Below the pieces are notes generated by a model that did no database searches, had not been told where the DNA came from, and worked only from the letters and a program-made list of their open reading frames with translations. From Eggerthellales bacterium UBA948 (GTDB lineage: Bacteria; Actinomycetota; Coriobacteriia; Coriobacteriales; UBA8131): 7,460 nt of DNA. The stretch lies in assembly GCA_002293265.1 (NCBI GenBank), contig DBCW01000141.1:19261-26720 (forward strand). The letters are read 5' to 3'. Below are positions 5,148 to 7,460 of the stretch, piece by piece. Made by a program: the position numbers and the translations under genes. Numbering within the stretch: the stretch's first letter is position 1; each line of letters opens with the position of its first letter.

Positions 5148-7169
5148 TTACTCAGGAGCGCTAATGTTCAAATGGAATTTTAGCGCTCCTATTAATTGCA
5201 GAATGTCCAGTGGCTTACTTAGATGTCCGTTCATGCCACTTTGATAACACATGGCCACGTCATCATCCATAACGTTTGCAGTCATTGCAATGATCGGGAT
5301 TTTAGTAGCATTGGGCTTGCCGCTTTTACGAATGTTTTTAGTGGCTTCAAAACCGTTCATCTCCGGCATTTGCAAGTCCATCAACACCAGGTCATATTGC
5401 TCGTGGTTTTCTTCATATAGCAATAGCGCTTGTTTGCCATCTTGAGCCCAGTGAAGCTTTATCGCTGTCGGCTCGAGAAGAGCGCTTAAGATTTCATAGT
5501 TAACGTCTATGTCCTCGACAACTAAAACTTGGTAGTGAGATAGATCCAGCATTCTTTTCTCAATAAGATCCTTTATGGCCTTTATCTCTTTATCTGCCTC
5601 ATCTTCATAATTTATATCGAAGCCATTTTCTGAATAAACTGGCAACTCTACTATAAAACTGAATGTCGAACCCTTACCCAAGCTTGACTCAAGTGTAAAT
5701 GTACCGCCCATTCCATCAACTATTCTTTTTGAAATCGCCAATCCGAGACCTGTTCCGCCGTGTCGCCTGGTAGCGCCGGAATCAACTTGCTCAAACGATT
5801 CAAAAAGCTTTTCTTGTTTCTCCGGGTCTATGCCAATACCGTCGTCTTTTACCGAGAACATGATCTTGCAAGAATTCTTGGTAGTGCTTTTTACTTCGCA
5901 TCCAAGCTCAATGGTTCCCTCCTCGGGAGTAAACTTTACAGCGTTAGATAACAAGTTCATGATCACTTGTGCCAAGCGTTGCTCATCTCCAATTAGACGC
6001 TCGGGCAGCCGTGGGTCAACGTGGTTTATTAGAGTCTGATAACGTTCTTCAGCCCTAAATCTAACTATCGACAATGTGCGGTCAATAAGTGGTCTTGTGA
6101 AAAATGGTTTAGCGTGAAGGGTAAATTTACCGGACTCGATCTTAGACATATCTAAGATATCGTTGATCACACCCATCAGATGGATTGAAGCTTCTTTTAT
6201 TTTGTTAAGTCTGATGTTGTTGTCGCTCTGGTCACCATCAGCTAAAGCTAGATTTGTCATGCCGATAATGGCACTTATTGGTGTTCGAATTTCATGGCTC
6301 ATGCTTGCCAAAAACTCACTTTTTGCTTTTAGCCCTATTAATGCCTGCTCACGTGCAGAAACAAGATCACTTAAAGTTTGTTGCAAGATTATCGAAGCCG
6401 AGAGGATCATTACCGCTGAGTGCAGAACTACTTCCTCATTTTCATCCAACTTAAGTGAGCAGTCCTCAACTGAAAAGCTTATAAATCCCCATATTTCACC
6501 ATTTGTAATAATTGGAACGACTGCCGCAGATTCCATATTAAAGTGCTTCAACGGAGCCTTTGCGCCTTTTGGTATATCAGGGTCATTCTTGCATATGACC
6601 ATAATATTAGTTTCGCTGCTTAGCAGCCTTCGCACGTCTTCAGTCTTTGGCATAACCATTGTGTAATCTTTGGACTCAATTTCTTGATTGTCGGTAGCGA
6701 CATAACATTCAAACATCGAGACTGTGATGCTGTCTTCATCTTCTGAGATAGAGCGCCATATTCGTATGTCATCCACTTTGAAGCCCTCAGCAAGAATCTT
6801 GAGACTTTTCTTCAGAGAGTCACCTTTGCTCGCATCAGCTGACAATAAGATCATTGCAACCGAATTTGTTGCCACTCTCAACTCTATAAGACGGTTCATT
6901 TCTTGAATCGCATTATCAGCGCGTTTTTTCTCGCGATCAAAAATTGCTCGCTGTGATAACGCTGCAAAGCAGATAAGTGCTGTCGCCGTCATCCAAAAAA
7001 ACAACATAAGCGTAGTAGCCAGAGGCGAAACATATTCAAAGCCATGCATCATAAAGGTGATGATTGTTGAAACTACTCCAAAAAATATCACTACATTTAT
7101 GACGCGAGAATCTATTGTTGATGCTTTACCATATATAAAGTTGTCTTTAAGCAGCTTTGTCCACATCAT
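5148..7169 (-). CDS. Hybrid sensor histidine kinase/response regulator
   Basis: A membrane-bound signal protein of 673 residues. Two membrane helices (about 23-43 and 49-71) are joined by a loop of only a few residues, so there is no real outside sensor domain. A coiled coil (about 75-100) leads to a GAF-like region (about 115-265, with VVPIITNGEIWGFISFS), then a second coiled coil. The HisKA H-box is FLASMSHEIRTP, with phospho-acceptor His292. HATPase_c shows the N box (Asn405 and Asn409), DDGIGI (442-447), and GGTGLGLAIS (471-480). A linker then leads to a receiver domain (about 546-665) with Glu552/Asp553, phospho-acceptor Asp598, Thr630 and Lys652. No HPt or DNA-binding domain follows, so phosphate must pass to a separate HPt protein or the receiver must regulate the kinase itself. 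Two ATGs open the frame. No Shine-Dalgarno is present, and the extended -10 suggests translation from a leaderless mRNA starting at 7169. The signal and partner are unknown. Confidence 0.95.
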   Translation of the reverse strand: MMWTKLLKDNFIYGKASTIDSRVINVVIFFGVVSTIITFMMHGFEYVSPLATTLMLFFWMTATALICFAALSQRAIFDREKKRADNAIQEMNRLIELRVATNSVAMILLSADASKGDSLKKSLKILAEGFKVDDIRIWRSISEDEDSITVSMFECYVATDNQEIESKDYTMVMPKTEDVRRLLSSETNIMVICKNDPDIPKGAKAPLKHFNMESAAVVPIITNGEIWGFISFSVEDCSLKLDENEEVVLHSAVMILSASIILQQTLSDLVSAREQALIGLKAKSEFLASMSHEIRTPISAIIGMTNLALADGDQSDNNIRLNKIKEASIHLMGVINDILDMSKIESGKFTLHAKPFFTRPLIDRTLSIVRFRAEERYQTLINHVDPRLPERLIGDEQRLAQVIMNLLSNAVKFTPEEGTIELGCEVKSTTKNSCKIMFSVKDDGIGIDPEKQEKLFESFEQVDSGATRRHGGTGLGLAISKRIVDGMGGTFTLESSLGKGSTFSFIVELPVYSENGFDINYEDEADKEIKAIKDLIEKRMLDLSHYQVLVVEDIDVNYEILSALLEPTAIKLHWAQDGKQALLLYEENHEQYDLVLMDLQMPEMNGFEATKNIRKSGKPNATKIPIIAMTANVMDDDVAMCYQSGMNGHLSKPLDILQLIGALKFHLNISAPE
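5154..5190. terminator. Inverted repeat between convergent genes, within the 3' end of the kinase gene
   Basis: AGGAGCGCTAA (5154-5164) pairs perfectly with TTAGCGCTCCT (5180-5190) across a 15-base loop. It lies 27 bp past the peptidase stop. At the same time it encodes the last residues (about ALKFHLNISAP) of the kinase on the other strand, whose stop is at 5148-5150. The stem can thus stop peptidase transcription. No good T-run follows on either strand, so action may need Rho or RNA-end protection instead. Confidence 0.5.
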
Positions 7170-7175
7170 TGGAAA

Positions 7176-7184
7176 ATAATACCA
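7176..7184 (-). promoter_or_regulatory. Extended -10 promoter placing transcription start on the kinase ATG
   Basis: On the minus strand TGG is followed directly by TATTAT (7181 to 7176), an extended -10 of form TGnTATnAT. Exactly six bases (TTTCCA) separate it from the first ATG, so the expected +1 is the A of the start codon. The -35 region has no good hexamer, which an extended -10 can tolerate. Confidence 0.5.
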
Positions 7185-7198
7185 CTATTTGCGTATAT

Positions 7199-7217
7199 AA
7201 TGGGCAATTTTGCCATT
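7199..7217. repeat. Inverted repeat in the -35 zone of the kinase promoter
   Basis: GGCAA-TT-TTGCC (7203-7214) is a perfect 5-bp-arm repeat. With one bulged G it extends to AATGGGCAA/TTGCCATT (7199-7207 with 7210-7217). It covers the position where the -35 of the kinase promoter would lie, a place suited to a repressor or an activator. The regulator is unknown. Confidence 0.35.
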
Positions 7218-7230
7218 CATTTTGCATATA

Positions 7231-7260
7231 TTGGAAATTCGAATCACTAATACTTATATT
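7231..7260 (+). promoter_or_regulatory. Candidate promoter of the orphan RNA
   Basis: TTGGAA (7231-7236), an 18-bp spacer and TATATT (7255-7260) make a plausible sigma-70-type promoter on the plus strand, with transcription expected from near 7267. The palindrome ATTCGAAT lies in the spacer. Confidence 0.35.
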
Positions 7261-7266
7261 TGGGTA

Positions 7267-7347
7267 TAAAAAGGGCAGGTACCTTTAAGACGAAAAGCAA
7301 CGAACGCCGATCAACTGCTGATGCCTATGTTGCCGCATGGGTTTTTT
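7267..7347 (+). ncRNA. Candidate small RNA or riboswitch-like leader of unknown class
   Basis: About 80 nt lie between a candidate promoter and an intrinsic terminator, with no coding frame of note. Possible pairings are GGGCA (7273-7277) with TGCCT (7322-7326, one G-T pair), CTTT with AAAG (7283-7286 with 7294-7297) closing a loop that holds ACGA, and AGCA with TGCT (7296-7299 with 7316-7319). TGCCT overlaps the 5' arm of the terminator, so the GGGCA pairing and the terminator exclude each other, as in a riboswitch expression platform. A strong second promoter lies downstream and would supply the next gene even when this RNA ends early, which favours a separate small RNA. It does not match the riboswitch consensus sequences I can recall. 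Confidence 0.35.
7324..7347 (+). terminator. Rho-independent terminator with no coding gene before it
   Basis: CCTATG (7324-7329) pairs with CATGGG (7336-7341, one T-G pair) around a six-base loop TTGCCG. Six T follow directly (7342-7347). The orientation is plus, while the nearest coding gene to the left is on the minus strand, so the RNA it ends must begin in this intergenic region. Confidence 0.6.
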
Positions 7348-7388
7348 GCTCCAAGTAGCAATTGGCGCAATATAATCGGTATATATCA

Positions 7389-7417
7389 TTGACAAAGCCG
7401 CTTTTGGTAGTTATGCT
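7389..7417 (+). promoter_or_regulatory. Strong promoter for a gene beyond the right edge
   Basis: A perfect TTGACA -35 (7389-7394) is followed after exactly 17 bp by TATGCT (7412-7417). Transcription would start near 7424, giving a short leader of about 40 nt up to the expected start codon outside the window. Confidence 0.65.
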
Positions 7418-7422
7418 GGTCT

Positions 7423-7439
7423 AACTTATTAAGTAAGTT
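7423..7439. repeat. Small inverted repeat at the predicted start of transcription
   Basis: AACTTA-ttaag-TAAGTT is a 6-bp-arm inverted repeat that covers the +1 region of the promoter at 7389-7417. It could be a repressor site or a 5' hairpin of the mRNA. Confidence 0.3.
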
Positions 7440-7454
7440 TTGTATAACATTTCT

Positions 7455-7459
7455 GGAGG
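7455..7459 (+). promoter_or_regulatory. Shine-Dalgarno sequence of a downstream plus-strand gene
   Basis: GGAGG lies one base from the right edge and 30-odd bases past a strong promoter. The start codon would fall within about 5-10 bases outside the window. The gene itself cannot be identified. Confidence 0.6.
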
Positions 7460-7460
7460 C

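Larger units (their letters stand above)
7170..7460. other. Intergenic region between the kinase gene and a gene beyond the right edge
   Basis: No protein gene is seen in these 291 bp. The order is: kinase extended -10, an inverted repeat in its -35 zone, a plus-strand promoter, a terminator-ended stretch of about 80 nt that may be an RNA gene or riboswitch, a second plus-strand promoter, a small inverted repeat, and a Shine-Dalgarno sequence at the very end. Confidence 0.6.

Noticed and set aside
6163..6666. 167-codon plus-strand open frame opposite the kinase
   Set aside because: It lies fully antisense to the HisKA and GAF-like coding region, whose motifs are intact. No ribosome binding site or recognisable family is present.
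7267..7347. Known riboswitch class such as c-di-GMP-I, ZTP or guanidine-II
   Set aside because: Short resemblances (ACGA in loops, CCGCATGGG before the T-run, GGGCA near the start) do not extend to the conserved cores of these classes as I recall them. Only a covariance search can settle this.
1..7460. CRISPR array, insertion sequence or toxin-antitoxin pair
   Set aside because: No regularly spaced direct repeats, transposase motifs or paired small genes are seen on either strand.

Overview
The window carries five complete protein genes, one tRNA gene, and the first 26 codons of a sixth protein gene cut by the left edge. The DNA is AT-leaning. The nucleoside diphosphate kinase has the short C-terminus typical of actinobacterial enzymes, it sits directly upstream of an mreB-type gene, and one gene looks leaderless. 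Together these suggest a low-G+C, rod-forming member of the Actinomycetota, with Coriobacteriia as a tentative guess. This is inference from a few proteins, not a phylogeny.

Left part (1-2856, all minus strand). Reading in the direction of transcription, a tRNA-Arg(CCG) gene comes first. It is followed by a cytoplasmic cyclophilin-type peptidyl-prolyl isomerase, then 20 bp later by a membrane-anchored TPR protein with a GTG start. A strong hairpin closes this group. Then come ndk and the 5' end of an mreB-like gene. These are mostly housekeeping functions: protein folding, nucleotide balance, cell shape and translation.

Middle (2857-5126). A gene-free stretch of 347 bp holds the tRNA promoter region on one strand. 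On the other strand it holds repeated AGCT-centred elements, a good sigma-70-type promoter and a structured leader of about 100 nt. This leader precedes a plus-strand gene for a 640-residue lipoprotein of the clostripain (C11) cysteine peptidase family with an intact His/Cys dyad.

Right part (5127-7460). A minus-strand hybrid sensor histidine kinase (two membrane helices, GAF-like region, HisKA, HATPase_c, receiver) converges on the peptidase gene. The two stop codons are 21 bp apart, and an 11-bp perfect inverted repeat sits inside the last codons of the kinase. The kinase has no visible ribosome binding site. An extended -10 lies exactly six bases before its ATG, as expected for a leaderless mRNA. 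The last 290 bp contain a possible small RNA or riboswitch-like unit (promoter, about 80 nt, terminator with six T) that no gene in the window explains. A second strong promoter and a Shine-Dalgarno sequence follow, pointing to a plus-strand gene that begins just past the right edge.

No mobile element, CRISPR array or complete undescribed system is evident. The most interesting items are the orphan terminator-bounded RNA at about 7267-7347, the leaderless kinase, and the structured leader of the peptidase gene.
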